35,601 bases of DNA, from NCBI GenBank assembly GCA_049516635.1, contig JBEKSX010000029.1:1-35601 (forward strand). The letters run 5' to 3'. The stretch is from JBEKSX01 sp049516635 (lineage in GTDB: Bacteria > Bacteroidota > Ignavibacteria > Tepidaquicellales > OLB5). Of this stretch, positions 14,341 to 22,486 are shown one piece after another. The position numbers and the translations under genes were made by a program. The first letter of the stretch is position 1. Every line of letters starts with the position of its first letter. The notes below the pieces were generated by a model. It did no database searches. It worked only from the letters and a program-made list of their open reading frames with translations, and was not told the DNA's origin.

Positions 14341-16494
14341 ATGAAAACAAAATTATTTACTATTCTATTTCTTATCGTTTTTACATATCATATTAATTCA
14401 CAGTGGGAACAAACATCAAACGGTATCAGTCCAACTGCAATCCATAGCTTAGCTGCTAACGGAGGTAGTATCTTCGCTGGTTCTTATGGATGGGGAATGT
14501 ATTTAAGCACGAACAACTCAAAGAATTGGACAATTATTAATAATGGTCTTCCGGATTCTACTTATATATATTCATTAGCAGTAAGCGGAACAAATGTATT
14601 TGCGGGTACAAGCAGACATGGCATTTATTTTAGTACAAACAACGGTACAAATTGGATTGCTGTTAATAACGGTTTGCCGGATAATACTTCTGTCATTTCT
14701 TTGTTAGTAAACGGAACCAATATTTTTGCGGGTACTTCTGACCACCATGGTATTTATTTAAGCACTAACAACGGTACAAATTGGATTGCTATTAATAACG
14801 GTATTCCGGGTACACTTCCTACCATATATTCTTTATTGGTAAGCGGAACAAATATTTTTGCGGGTACTTACAGTCCTGCTATTATTTATTTAAGCACAGA
14901 TAACGGTACAAATTGGAGACCTGCTAGTAATGGTTACCCTGCCAATACTATTCCATATTGTTTAGCTGTAAATGGAACAAATATTTTTGCCGGAACTTAC
15001 ATGCATGGTATTTATTTAAGCACAGACAACGGTGCAAACTGGTTTCCTGATAATAATGGTATAACAGATAATTCGTCTGTATTTTCAATAAAGGTAAGCG
15101 GAACTAATATTTTTGCAGGAACAAGTTTTGGCGTTTATTTGAGCACAAACAATGGTATAGACTGGATCATTACTAATAACGGTCTTCCGGGAAATACCTA
15201 TGTACATTCTTTTACAATGAACGGAAGCACTTTTTTTGCAGGTACAGATTATGGTGTTTATTCCAGTACAAATAACGGCTCAAACTGGATTCCTGTTAAT
15301 AACGGACTTTCAGGGAAAATTTATTTGCAAGCTTTAGCATTAAACGGGACAAGCATTTTTATAGGTTCTTTAGTTTACGGTGTATATAAAAGCACAACTA
15401 ACGGAAATTACTGGTTCTCTTCTAATAATGGTCTTCCGAATTTTGCTAGTATGGCAGATATTTCGATAAGCGGAACAAATGTTTACGCCGCTTCATATGC
15501 TTATGGTATCTATTTAAGTACAAACAGCGGTGCGAACTGGAACCCTATTAGTAGCGATTTTTTAGGTCATCTCGGACTTACCTGCATAGCGGTAAGTGGT
15601 ACCAATATATTTGCAGGAACATACGGCGCTGGTATGTATTTAACTACGAATAATGGTGTGAACTGGACCGCACTCACTAACGGCTTACCGTACAATTCCT
15701 ATATTAATGCTATTTTAATTAACGGAACAAATATATATGCAGGAACTTGGGGTACGGGGATATATTTAAGCACGAACAATGGAGCAAATTGGTCATCTGT
15801 AAGCAACGGTCTGCCTGGTGTTTCGTCTGTCGAATGCCTGGCTGACAATACCTCGAACATTTTCGCTGGAATTTACCAGCACGGCATCTATACAAGCACG
15901 AATAATGGTGCTCAATGGTTTCCTGTCAACAATGGTCTTCCTGCAAATGCAGTTATCTGGTCATTAGCTGCAAGCGAGACGAATGTTTTTGCAGGTTCAT
16001 ACACTGATGGAGTATATGCAAGCTCCGATAATGGTGCAAGCTGGGTACAAGTTAACGAAGGATTAAACAATCTTTATATCACTAATCTTGCTGTAAATGA
16101 TGATTACGTTTTTGCCGGTCTAAACGGTGAGGCCGTTTGGCGCAGACCTTTATCTGAATTGATCGGAGTTCAAAAAATCTCCGAATCCGTTCCGCAGGAT
16201 TTTGCATTATCCCAAAACTACCCCAATCCCTTCAACCCGTCAACGAAAATAAAATTTGCAATACCACAGTCCCCCCTTTACGAAAGGGGGGTAGGGGGGT
16301 TCATAACCCTGAAGATCTATGATCTCCTCGGCTGTGAAGTAGCTACCCTCGTAAACGAACAATTAAAGCCCGGCACATACGAAGTTGAATTCGATGGGAC
16401 AAACTATCCCAGCGGGGTGTATTTTTATAGGCTGTCCGCCAAGGGCGGATCCGGAGATATTAAAGAGAGCAAGAGGATGGTGCTGGTTAAATAG
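14341..16494 (+). CDS. Secreted multi-blade Asp-box propeller protein with T9SS sorting domain
   Basis: A 717-residue secreted protein. A signal peptide (MKTKLFTILFLIVFTYHINS) is followed by tandem repeats of about 43 residues. Each contains GT[NS]IFAGT...GIYLST[ND]NGxxW, a BNR/Asp-box-like beta-propeller blade. I count 13 clear boxes between about residues 55 and 590 plus one degenerate final blade, which could form two seven-bladed propellers. The C-terminus (about 615-717) is a type A T9SS sorting domain with QNYPNPFNPSTKIKF, KIYDLLGCEVATLVNE and SGVYFYRL. Two extra in-frame segments disturb this domain: SPLYERGVGGF and AKGGSGD. Both are encoded by palindromic repeats. It is exported across the outer membrane and probably surface-attached; the ligand is unknown. 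A paralogue begins at 35525. Confidence 0.88.
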   Translation: MKTKLFTILFLIVFTYHINSQWEQTSNGISPTAIHSLAANGGSIFAGSYGWGMYLSTNNSKNWTIINNGLPDSTYIYSLAVSGTNVFAGTSRHGIYFSTNNGTNWIAVNNGLPDNTSVISLLVNGTNIFAGTSDHHGIYLSTNNGTNWIAINNGIPGTLPTIYSLLVSGTNIFAGTYSPAIIYLSTDNGTNWRPASNGYPANTIPYCLAVNGTNIFAGTYMHGIYLSTDNGANWFPDNNGITDNSSVFSIKVSGTNIFAGTSFGVYLSTNNGIDWIITNNGLPGNTYVHSFTMNGSTFFAGTDYGVYSSTNNGSNWIPVNNGLSGKIYLQALALNGTSIFIGSLVYGVYKSTTNGNYWFSSNNGLPNFASMADISISGTNVYAASYAYGIYLSTNSGANWNPISSDFLGHLGLTCIAVSGTNIFAGTYGAGMYLTTNNGVNWTALTNGLPYNSYINAILINGTNIYAGTWGTGIYLSTNNGANWSSVSNGLPGVSSVECLADNTSNIFAGIYQHGIYTSTNNGAQWFPVNNGLPANAVIWSLAASETNVFAGSYTDGVYASSDNGASWVQVNEGLNNLYITNLAVNDDYVFAGLNGEAVWRRPLSELIGVQKISESVPQDFALSQNYPNPFNPSTKIKFAIPQSPLYERGVGGFITLKIYDLLGCEVATLVNEQLKPGTYEVEFDGTNYPSGVYFYRLSAKGGSGDIKESKRMVLVK
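16271..16302 (+). repeat. C-run/G-run palindromic repeat inside a coding region
   Basis: CCCCCCTTT (16271-16279) pairs with AAAGGGGGG (16283-16291) around ACG, followed by TAGGGGGGTT. It is read in frame as about SPLYERGVGGF within the T9SS sorting domain, between the strands FAIPQ and ITLKIYDLLG, which are normally nearly contiguous. It belongs to the same repeat type as the outer arms of the element at 168-272. Confidence 0.75.
16435..16449 (+). repeat. TCCGCC/GGCGGA hairpin inside the T9SS domain
   Basis: TCCGCC (16435-16440) pairs with GGCGGA (16444-16449) around AAG. It encodes part of SAKGGSGD near the C-terminus, where the family normally has a shorter turn. The same TCCGC hairpin occurs at 197-211 and 32627-32640 outside genes. 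Confidence 0.6.
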
Positions 16495-16507
16495 AACTGG
16501 TTTAAAA

Positions 16508-16547
16508 TAAAAAAACCTGACATTTTAATACAATGCCAGGTTTTTTT
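16508..16547. terminator. Bidirectional terminator between convergent genes
   Basis: AAAAACCTGACATT and AATGCCAGGTTTTTT pair around a short loop with one mismatch. An A-run lies before the stem and a T-run after it, so it can end transcripts from both the propeller gene (+) and the Crp-type regulator gene (-), whose 3' ends face each other here. Confidence 0.85.
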
Positions 16548-16563
16548 CTTAAATAAAACGAAC

Positions 16564-17316
16564 TTATTTTTTTTCTAAGGTTTTTGTCAGTTTGCCTATC
16601 TCTTTCAGGTTTCCGATATCAAAGATCGTAATGGCAGTCCCTTTTATATCCATTATTCCTTTTAAAAAGAAATCACCGATAATTTTGCCAAGATAACCCT
16701 TCGATGTACCTGTCAGGTCGGCAAGGTCATCAAGCCCCAGCTCTATCTTCAGAATACCTTTTTCGTTCATGCCGTAAGTCTCTGCAAGGAGCACTATCAG
16801 CTCGGCAAGACGTTCGGTAGCAGATTTTTCGCTCATGCTCGTAATCTGGTTTTCAACAAGGTCAATCCGCGTGCACAGAAGCTGCATCACAATAAGCTGG
16901 TACTGGTTGTTCCGCTTTACTATTTTCTGGAATTCTTTTCCGGGAATAAAACACACGTTCGTATTTACCAGTGCAATAGCTGAATTCGTTGTGTTGTGCC
17001 CGTTTATAACGGAATGGATACCGAGTATATCACCCGGTTTCACAAGATAAAGAATTGTCTGGGCAGGTTGTTTTTCGTTCTTAATGATCTTCACCCTTCC
17101 GGAGACTACCAGATAAATACCTTTTGCCGGCTTATTTTCATGGAACAGATACTCGTCCTTTTTTACCATATAGATCTTTTTTTCTACGGATTCTTTTATG
17201 ATGTCGGCTAAAGGGCTTTTAGAAATAGAGGACGGATACGGGGGATATATTTTTCCGCCGAGCATAATTCCTTGTGACGTCTTCTTCTCTGTTTTTTCTT
17301 TAATAGTAGCTGGCAT
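16564..17316 (-). CDS. Crp/Fnr-family transcriptional regulator
   Basis: A 250-residue regulator. After an N-terminal extension of about 40 residues comes a cyclic-nucleotide-binding-type beta-roll (about 48-150: FHENKPAKGIYLVVSGRVKI, VKPGDILGIHSVING). A long dimerisation helix follows, then a winged helix-turn-helix at about 165-235 (SATERLAELIVLLAE, LGLDDLADLTGTSKGYLGKI). There is no N-terminal cysteine cluster as in oxygen-sensing FNR. The recognition helix reads TSKGYLGKI in place of the usual E-x-x-S-R pattern of CRP/FNR, so its target is probably not a classical FNR box. The ligand is unknown. It is transcribed toward the propeller gene and ends at a shared terminator. A 289-base spacer with no visible feature separates it from the radical SAM gene. 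Confidence 0.88.
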   Translation of the reverse strand: MPATIKEKTEKKTSQGIMLGGKIYPPYPSSISKSPLADIIKESVEKKIYMVKKDEYLFHENKPAKGIYLVVSGRVKIIKNEKQPAQTILYLVKPGDILGIHSVINGHNTTNSAIALVNTNVCFIPGKEFQKIVKRNNQYQLIVMQLLCTRIDLVENQITSMSEKSATERLAELIVLLAETYGMNEKGILKIELGLDDLADLTGTSKGYLGKIIGDFFLKGIMDIKGTAITIFDIGNLKEIGKLTKTLEKK

Positions 17317-17605
17317 TAAACCGATTTCTTAACGAAATACCAATTTTTTATAAACTTTTTTAAATCCTGTACAAATTTAGCTTCATAGTCGAGGTAAAAA
17401 CAATGATTTTGGTCATAAAAAAAAATGATTGATAGCAGTTTTTGAAATGACTTAGAATAAAACCGATCTTTCTCTGAAGTAATGATAATGTCTTAAACAC
17501 CTTGAATTAATCGGTGGTTTTTGTTACTGGCTTTTATAAAAATTGAAGGATGTAGGATTAATAAATAATGGCAGGATGGTTATTAATTACCTAAAATATA
17601 TATGG

Positions 17606-18283
17606 TTAAGAAAGAATAGGTTTGTATGCAAGAAGTTTCTTCTGTAGATTTGCGTCGCCGAAGTCGGTCATTGGTCTGGGTCTAAATGAAGCACCCTTGA
17701 TGTTTTCCTTCACAAAATTTCGTGCTTTTTCAAGGTCGAATCCCGGAAGCTCTATTACAGTGATCGATACTCTCATACCTGCTTCGATGCATTTATTAGA
17801 GAAATCCAGCATTTCGTCATAAAGTGCCTGCTTTACTTCCATGAGCTTTGCATATTCCCGTCGGTCGATAAAATTCATGCTCACGGAGATGCCATCAATA
17901 TACGGTTTTATTTCAGGGATGATATTTCGTTTGTTGATATAATTCCCGTGGCCGTTTGTGTTCAGCCTGGTTTTTCCGCCGTTATCCTTCACATATTTAG
18001 CAACCTGTATAAGCACTTTTAATCTTATGGTGGGTTCTCCAAATCCGCAGAAAACTATCTCGTTGTACTTCTTCGGGTCACCTATCTCTTTCATAAATGT
18101 TACGGCAGGGGGTTCTTCGGATCTTTTCATCTTGAGCGATTGCCCGAAATAAAATGATTCGCCCTTGCTGTCGCAGAACCAGCATGCAGCATTGCACCTG
18201 TTGGTCAGGTTGATGTAAAGGTTATTCCTGACCCTGTAGCTTAAAACTAGTTTCGAATATTGTCCCGTACTCTTTGATACCAT
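17606..18283 (-). CDS. Radical SAM protein (TatD-associated type)
   Basis: A 225-residue radical SAM protein. The cluster-binding motif CNAACWFC at 30-37 is C-x3-C-x2-C, followed by a glycine-rich SAM-binding segment FCGFGEPTIR at about 98-107 and the strand TRLNTNGHGNY near 134. The protein is short for the superfamily, with no C-terminal auxiliary cluster domain. It resembles the small TatD-family-associated radical SAM group, although no tatD gene is present here. The substrate is unknown. The next gene upstream on the same strand (the cytidylate-kinase-like gene) is 62 bases away, so the two may be co-transcribed. Confidence 0.82.
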   Translation of the reverse strand: MVSKSTGQYSKLVLSYRVRNNLYINLTNRCNAACWFCDSKGESFYFGQSLKMKRSEEPPAVTFMKEIGDPKKYNEIVFCGFGEPTIRLKVLIQVAKYVKDNGGKTRLNTNGHGNYINKRNIIPEIKPYIDGISVSMNFIDRREYAKLMEVKQALYDEMLDFSNKCIEAGMRVSITVIELPGFDLEKARNFVKENIKGASFRPRPMTDFGDANLQKKLLAYKPILS

Positions 18284-18345
18284 AAATTGCCGGATTCAAG
18301 ATTAAATAAAAACGCAAGATGTGTTAAACTTTTTAAAATAATAAG

Positions 18346-19068
18346 TCACAATCTTTTCTTAAGCACAAGTTTACCTATCATTTCAGCGGCATCATCATCT
18401 GATATATGATCTGTATTAATAATAAGATCATACAGCAATGGATCTTCTATGTTTTTCCCGAATACTTTCTTTATATATTTTGCCCGCCCCACATTTTCTT
18501 CTTTCATATGTTTAACAGCACTTCTTCTTGATATACCATAAAATTCCTGAAGATGTTTGATCCTGCTTTCTTCCGATGCTATGATCCTTACATGCAGACC
18601 GCTCGGAATCTTCCTGGTAATGACAAAAGCACCTCTTCCTACAAGAATAACATTTCCCATTTCTGCAAGACGCAGTATGGTCTGGTTTGTTTTCAGGATC
18701 AGCTGGCGTTTTGACGGTTTCAATCCGAATAATTCTTCCAGTACCTCTTCAATATGCGAATACTTTTTTTCGGGAATTGCTTCAGCTATTTCTTCTGTAA
18801 TATCTTTTTGCAGGTGGTGATCTTCAAGAACCTGATGTATCAGGTTCTTATCAAAAATACACCAGGGATATGGGGATAATTTATCATTGTCAGATAAGTA
18901 ATGAAATGTTTTTTCAACAATTGTCCCACCGCCTGATCCTGACTCTCTTGAAAATGTAACGAAAGGCAGAATGATGTTCTTTTGGCGTTTATTTTTTTCA
19001 TACGCGGCACGCTGCAGCTGGCTGATGATGTATGATTTTCCGAAATCTAGATATTTACTTTCTGCCAT
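18346..19068 (-). CDS. Cytidylate-kinase-like family protein
   Basis: A 240-residue protein of the cytidylate-kinase-like P-loop family. The nucleotide-binding loop SRESGSGGG is at about 40-48 after the strand ILPFVTF. Further matches are GNVILVGRGAFVIT near 137-150, LHVRIIASEESRIKHLQEF near 155, and the closing YDLIINTDHISDDDAAEMI. True CMP kinases have a GxxxxGKG/S-type loop; this variant family is widespread but of uncertain substrate. The ATG at 19068 has a strong AAAGGAGG site. It is divergent from the 2-oxoacid operon across a 242-base intergenic region that carries two FNR-like boxes. Confidence 0.82.
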   Translation of the reverse strand: MAESKYLDFGKSYIISQLQRAAYEKNKRQKNIILPFVTFSRESGSGGGTIVEKTFHYLSDNDKLSPYPWCIFDKNLIHQVLEDHHLQKDITEEIAEAIPEKKYSHIEEVLEELFGLKPSKRQLILKTNQTILRLAEMGNVILVGRGAFVITRKIPSGLHVRIIASEESRIKHLQEFYGISRRSAVKHMKEENVGRAKYIKKVFGKNIEDPLLYDLIINTDHISDDDAAEMIGKLVLKKRL

Positions 19069-19203
19069 ATTTCCTCCTTTACTAACTATAACTTAAACGA
19101 GAATGGTCCTGATGCAATATAATAAAAAATCCTGAAAAGTCTATTTAAATGGTTTAAATGTGCTTTTTTCTTGAGATTTTTGCGGTTTTTCATGATTGAA
19201 GTA

Positions 19204-19237
19204 TGACATAAATCATGTTTTTATGTGATACTTATCA
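19204..19237 (+). promoter_or_regulatory. Two FNR/DNR-like boxes in the divergent promoter region
   Basis: TGACATAAATCA (19204-19215) and TGATACTTATCA (19226-19237) both follow the TGAY-N4-RTCA pattern of FNR/DNR-type operators. The second is a perfect TGAT-N4-ATCA palindrome. Their centres are 22 bases apart, two helical turns. They lie 73-107 bases before the CoA transferase start and also upstream of the divergent kinase-like gene. A perfect TGAC-N4-GTCA box occurs at 35119-35130. The match is by pattern; the regulator is not identified. Confidence 0.5.
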
Positions 19238-19310
19238 TTGTAAATCGTGACCTAGAATTACTATCTTTGTTAAGCTGAAGAACTTTAGGCATTAAAAAAC
19301 AATAATTTAC

Positions 19311-20636
19311 ATGTTCCTGGAAGAAATCATTGAAGTAAATAAAAAGTACTTAGATCGCTTTGTTTCAGCTGATGAAGCGGTACAGGTCATCAAATCCGGG
19401 GATGTTGTTTATATACATCCCGGCTGCGCTTTTCCGGAGATCCTGGTGGATGCTATGACCCGGAGGAAGGACGAACTCTTCAATGTTGAGGTATTCCACA
19501 TTCTCGGAGTAGGAAACATTAATTACACTAAGCCCGGCATGGAGGGGCATTTCAGGCATAATGCCTTATTCATCGGTAAAAACGTCCGTAAAGATGTGAC
19601 CGAAGGAAGAGCTGACTTTACCCCTATTTTCCTGCATGAAATTCCCGGTATGCTCAGGAAAATGAAAAAGATAGACGTTGCGCTTATCCACGTCTCACCT
19701 CCCGATAAACGGGGTTTCTGCAGCCTGGGGACCGGTATTGAAATGACTAAAGCCGCAACCGAAGTTGCAAAATTTATAATAGCCCAGGTAAATCCCCGCA
19801 TGCCGCGAACATACGGTAACAGCTTTATTCACATAAGCAAAATAGACTTTTGTGTTGAAGTTGATGTGCCGTTAAATGAGCTTCCGATGGTACCGAATAT
19901 GAGCGCTGAGGAGGCTGAGGTATTCCGTCGAATAGGCGAGAACGTTGCACAGCTTGTTGAGAACGAAGCTACGCTGCAGCTCGGTATTGGTGCAGTTCCT
20001 GATGCTGTTCTTGCGTATCTCGGAAACCATAGGGACCTTGGTATCCATTCGGAAATGGTTTCCGACGGAATAATTCCGTTGATTGAAAAAGGGGTGGTAA
20101 ACGGTGAGAAGAAGACTTTGCTTCAGGGTAAAGTGGTGGTTACATTCTTACTGGGTACAAAGAAGATTTTTGATTATGTCGATAATAACCCCGAATTTGA
20201 GTTCCATCCTAACGATTTTGTTAATGATCCCATCGTTATAGCACAGAACAGGAAGATGACCGCAATCAATTCGGCGCTGCAGATCGATCTGACAGGGCAG
20301 GTCTGTTCCGATTCTATCGGTTATAAATTTTACAGCGGGTTCGGCGGACAGGTTGATTTTTTACGCGGCGCGGCAAAAGCTGAAGGAGGAAAACCTATTA
20401 TTACTTTACCTTCTACAGCTAAAGGAGGGACTATATCAAGAGTAGTTGCACATCTTGATGAGGGTGCGGGTGTAACCGATACAAAAGCAGATGTACATTA
20501 TGTTGTTACCGAATACGGCATCGCGAATCTTCATTACAAAAATGTAAGAGAGAGAGCGAGAATGCTGATTAATATCGCCCACCCGAGTTTCAGGGAAGAG
20601 CTTGAAAGAAGTGCTAAAGAACATCACTATTTGTAA
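19311..20636 (+). CDS. Acetyl-CoA hydrolase/transferase family CoA transferase
   Basis: A 441-residue class I CoA transferase of the acetyl-CoA hydrolase/4-hydroxybutyrate CoA-transferase family. It has the two expected domains: N-terminal about 1-200, with IDVALIHVSPPDKRGFCSLG, and C-terminal with LQLGIGAVPDAVLAYLG near 223. The catalytic glutamate lies in GIHSEMVSDG at about 248, and there is a CoA-binding GFGGQVDFLRGA stretch near 349. It moves CoA between acyl-CoA and acetate or a similar acid, conserving the thioester energy made by the oxidoreductases that follow. It is the first gene of the operon, behind two FNR-like boxes. The exact acid cannot be read from sequence. Confidence 0.88.
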   Translation: MFLEEIIEVNKKYLDRFVSADEAVQVIKSGDVVYIHPGCAFPEILVDAMTRRKDELFNVEVFHILGVGNINYTKPGMEGHFRHNALFIGKNVRKDVTEGRADFTPIFLHEIPGMLRKMKKIDVALIHVSPPDKRGFCSLGTGIEMTKAATEVAKFIIAQVNPRMPRTYGNSFIHISKIDFCVEVDVPLNELPMVPNMSAEEAEVFRRIGENVAQLVENEATLQLGIGAVPDAVLAYLGNHRDLGIHSEMVSDGIIPLIEKGVVNGEKKTLLQGKVVVTFLLGTKKIFDYVDNNPEFEFHPNDFVNDPIVIAQNRKMTAINSALQIDLTGQVCSDSIGYKFYSGFGGQVDFLRGAAKAEGGKPIITLPSTAKGGTISRVVAHLDEGAGVTDTKADVHYVVTEYGIANLHYKNVRERARMLINIAHPSFREELERSAKEHHYL

Positions 20637-20689
20637 AACAAAATTAAAAAAATAATTTCTATACATAAACTTTAAGGAGGAATTCTAAA

Positions 20690-21022
20690 ATGTCTTATAA
20701 AATAACATCAGAATGTATCAACTGCGGAGCTTGTGAACCCGAATGCCCGAACAACTCTATCTACGAAGGCGGAGCAGAGTGGGAACTCGCAGGAAATAAT
20801 TATGGAGAAGGTGCAAAATCACCGAAGGGTGCTGAAGGATTCTGGTCAGCGGAATATTTCTACATAGTCCCGGATAAATGCACTGAGTGCAACGGATTCC
20901 ATGATAAGCCGCAGTGTGTTGAAGTCTGTCCGGTTGATTGCTGTGTTCCTGATGAAGGTCATGTTGAAGACAAGGCTACTCTTCTTGCCAAGAAAGAATA
21001 TCTTGATTCTTTAGGAAGATAA
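20690..21022 (+). CDS. 2[4Fe-4S] ferredoxin (Alvin/Chlorobium type)
   Basis: A 110-residue ferredoxin with cluster motif CINCGACEPECP at 9-20 and a second motif CTECNGFHDKPQCVEVCP, in which an eight-residue insertion separates the second and third cysteines. A long insert lies between the two clusters. These are hallmarks of the Alvin/Chlorobium-type low-potential ferredoxins. It is the likely electron acceptor of the two oxidoreductases encoded next. The ATG has a strong AAGGAGG site with the spacer AATTCTAAA; a very similar leader (AAGGAATTCTAAA) precedes the malic enzyme gene in the same operon. Confidence 0.93.
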   Translation: MSYKITSECINCGACEPECPNNSIYEGGAEWELAGNNYGEGAKSPKGAEGFWSAEYFYIVPDKCTECNGFHDKPQCVEVCPVDCCVPDEGHVEDKATLLAKKEYLDSLGR

Positions 21023-21056
21023 ATAAAATATTTTTTAAAATTCATAATTTACTAAC

Positions 21057-21416
21057 ATGGCAAATGTGAACACACCTGATAAACCTAAAAAGGTGAGGAA
21101 GGTAAAGGGAAGAGTTGAGATCGATATCCAAAAGTGCAAGGGTTGTGAGCTTTGCACGGTAGTCTGTAAAGAAAACACTCTGGCTTTATCGAAAGAGATC
21201 AATAATAAAGGCTACAGGTATATAGTTTCTGTCAATGATGATTGCACGGGATGCATTAACTGTGCTCTGGTCTGTCCGGATGCTGTTATAAGGGTTTACC
21301 GTACGAAACCGAAGAAAAGAGAGCTTATTGCTGAGATCAGCAACGTATCTGCTTCAGTCAGCCTTAAGATCGAAAACCCTCTCGTAGAGGATCTAAAGAA
21401 TATGGAGTACTTATAG
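21057..21416 (+). CDS. 2-oxoacid:ferredoxin oxidoreductase delta subunit (4Fe-4S)
   Basis: A 119-residue protein with two regular 4Fe-4S motifs, CKGCELCTVVC (Cys 27, 30, 33, 37) and CTGCINCALVCP (Cys 63, 66, 69, 73). An N-terminal basic extension precedes them and a short C-terminal tail follows. This is the electron-transfer (delta) subunit of a four-subunit VOR/KGOR-type enzyme and passes electrons from the TPP site to soluble ferredoxin. The alpha subunit gene starts two bases after its stop codon, so the two are translationally linked. Confidence 0.9.
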   Translation: MANVNTPDKPKKVRKVKGRVEIDIQKCKGCELCTVVCKENTLALSKEINNKGYRYIVSVNDDCTGCINCALVCPDAVIRVYRTKPKKRELIAEISNVSASVSLKIENPLVEDLKNMEYL

Positions 21417-21418
21417 AT

Positions 21419-22486
21419 ATGGAAAAAGATGAAATAAGATTAATGAAAGGTAATGAGGCTCTCGCCGAAGCAGCCATCCAGGCAAAATGCGATGCTTACT
21501 TCGGTTACCCCATTACACCCCAGTCCGAAGTACTGGAGTATCTTGCTAAAGAAATGCCGAAGCGGGGAGGTTTACCCCTGCAGGCTGAGAGCGAAGTTGC
21601 GGCTATAAATATGATATACGGTGCCGCAGGTGCAGGCGGGAGAGTAATGACATCTTCTTCTTCACCGGGTATCAGCCTGATGCAGGAAGGTATATCATAT
21701 ATTGCATCTGCACAACTCCCGTGTCTTCTGGTTAATGTGAACAGGGGCGGTCCGGGACTGGGGACCATACAGCCTTCGCAGGGCGACTATTTCCAGGCAA
21801 CCAAAGGCGGCGGGCACGGAGATTATCACCTTATTGTTCTTGCACCGGCTTCGGTTCAGGAAATGGCGGACTTCGTGTTCCTCGGTTTCGAGCTTGCGGA
21901 TAAATACAGAAATCCCGTGATGATACTTTCAGACGGTGCTATAGGACAGATGATGGAAAAAGTTAGATTCCCAAAGAGAGATATTCAGAAAATTTCCAAA
22001 CCATGGGCTACGACTGGAAAGTCAGAACACAGACAAAGAAATATTATTACTTCTCTTTTCATCCAGCCCGAGAAAATGGAGAAAGTAAACATCCAGCTCG
22101 TAGAGAAGTACAAGAAAGTTACAGAGAACGAGATAAGATACGAAGAAATACAAACGGGCGATGCGGAATATCTTCTGGTAGCATACGGTTTATCCGCGAG
22201 GATTTGCCACAAAACATTGCAGCTTGCTAGGGAGAAAGGTTTGAAAGTAGGCTTGTTAAGGCCGATCACACTTTATCCGTATCCATATGAAGTAATAAAT
22301 AAAATTGCCGATCATCTTAAAGGCATACTGACCGTAGAACTGAACGCAGGACAGATGGTTGAAGATGTCCGCTTAGCAGTGAACGGTAAAGTACCCGTTA
22401 AATATTACGGAAGGATGGGCGGTATTATCCCGGGTCCCGATGAAATTCTCGAAAATTTAGAATTATTGATGGGGATTAAAAAATGA
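21419..22486 (+). CDS. vorB: 2-oxoacid:ferredoxin oxidoreductase alpha subunit (VorB/KorA type)
   Basis: A 355-residue alpha subunit. It carries the start motif GNEALAEAAIQAKCDAYFGYPITPQSE (pyrimidine-binding domain, PITP at about 31-34), the run QAESEVAAINMIYGAAGAG, and MTSSSSPGISLMQEG and GGPGLGTIQPSQGDY. The second half is the transketolase C-terminal-like domain ending ...YYGRMGGIIPGPDEI. The closest remembered relatives are annotated VorB, 3-methyl-2-oxobutanoate (2-ketoisovalerate) ferredoxin oxidoreductase, but 2-oxoglutarate enzymes have the same layout. Substrate therefore remains open between branched-chain 2-oxoacids and 2-oxoglutarate. Its stop overlaps the start of the beta subunit (ATGA). 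Confidence 0.9.
   Translation: MEKDEIRLMKGNEALAEAAIQAKCDAYFGYPITPQSEVLEYLAKEMPKRGGLPLQAESEVAAINMIYGAAGAGGRVMTSSSSPGISLMQEGISYIASAQLPCLLVNVNRGGPGLGTIQPSQGDYFQATKGGGHGDYHLIVLAPASVQEMADFVFLGFELADKYRNPVMILSDGAIGQMMEKVRFPKRDIQKISKPWATTGKSEHRQRNIITSLFIQPEKMEKVNIQLVEKYKKVTENEIRYEEIQTGDAEYLLVAYGLSARICHKTLQLAREKGLKVGLLRPITLYPYPYEVINKIADHLKGILTVELNAGQMVEDVRLAVNGKVPVKYYGRMGGIIPGPDEILENLELLMGIKK

Noticed and set aside
14461..16080. Regular direct repeats suggestive of a repeat array
   Set aside because: The period is about 130 bases and the repeats are in frame and encode propeller blades, so they are protein repeats, not a CRISPR array.
16564..17316. This Crp-type protein as the regulator of the FNR-like boxes
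   Set aside because: It lacks the E-x-x-S-R recognition pattern and FNR cysteines, so proximity alone is not enough.
17317..17605. 289-base spacer searched for RNA genes or riboswitches
   Set aside because: It is A/T-rich with no stable stem or conserved motif that I can recognise.
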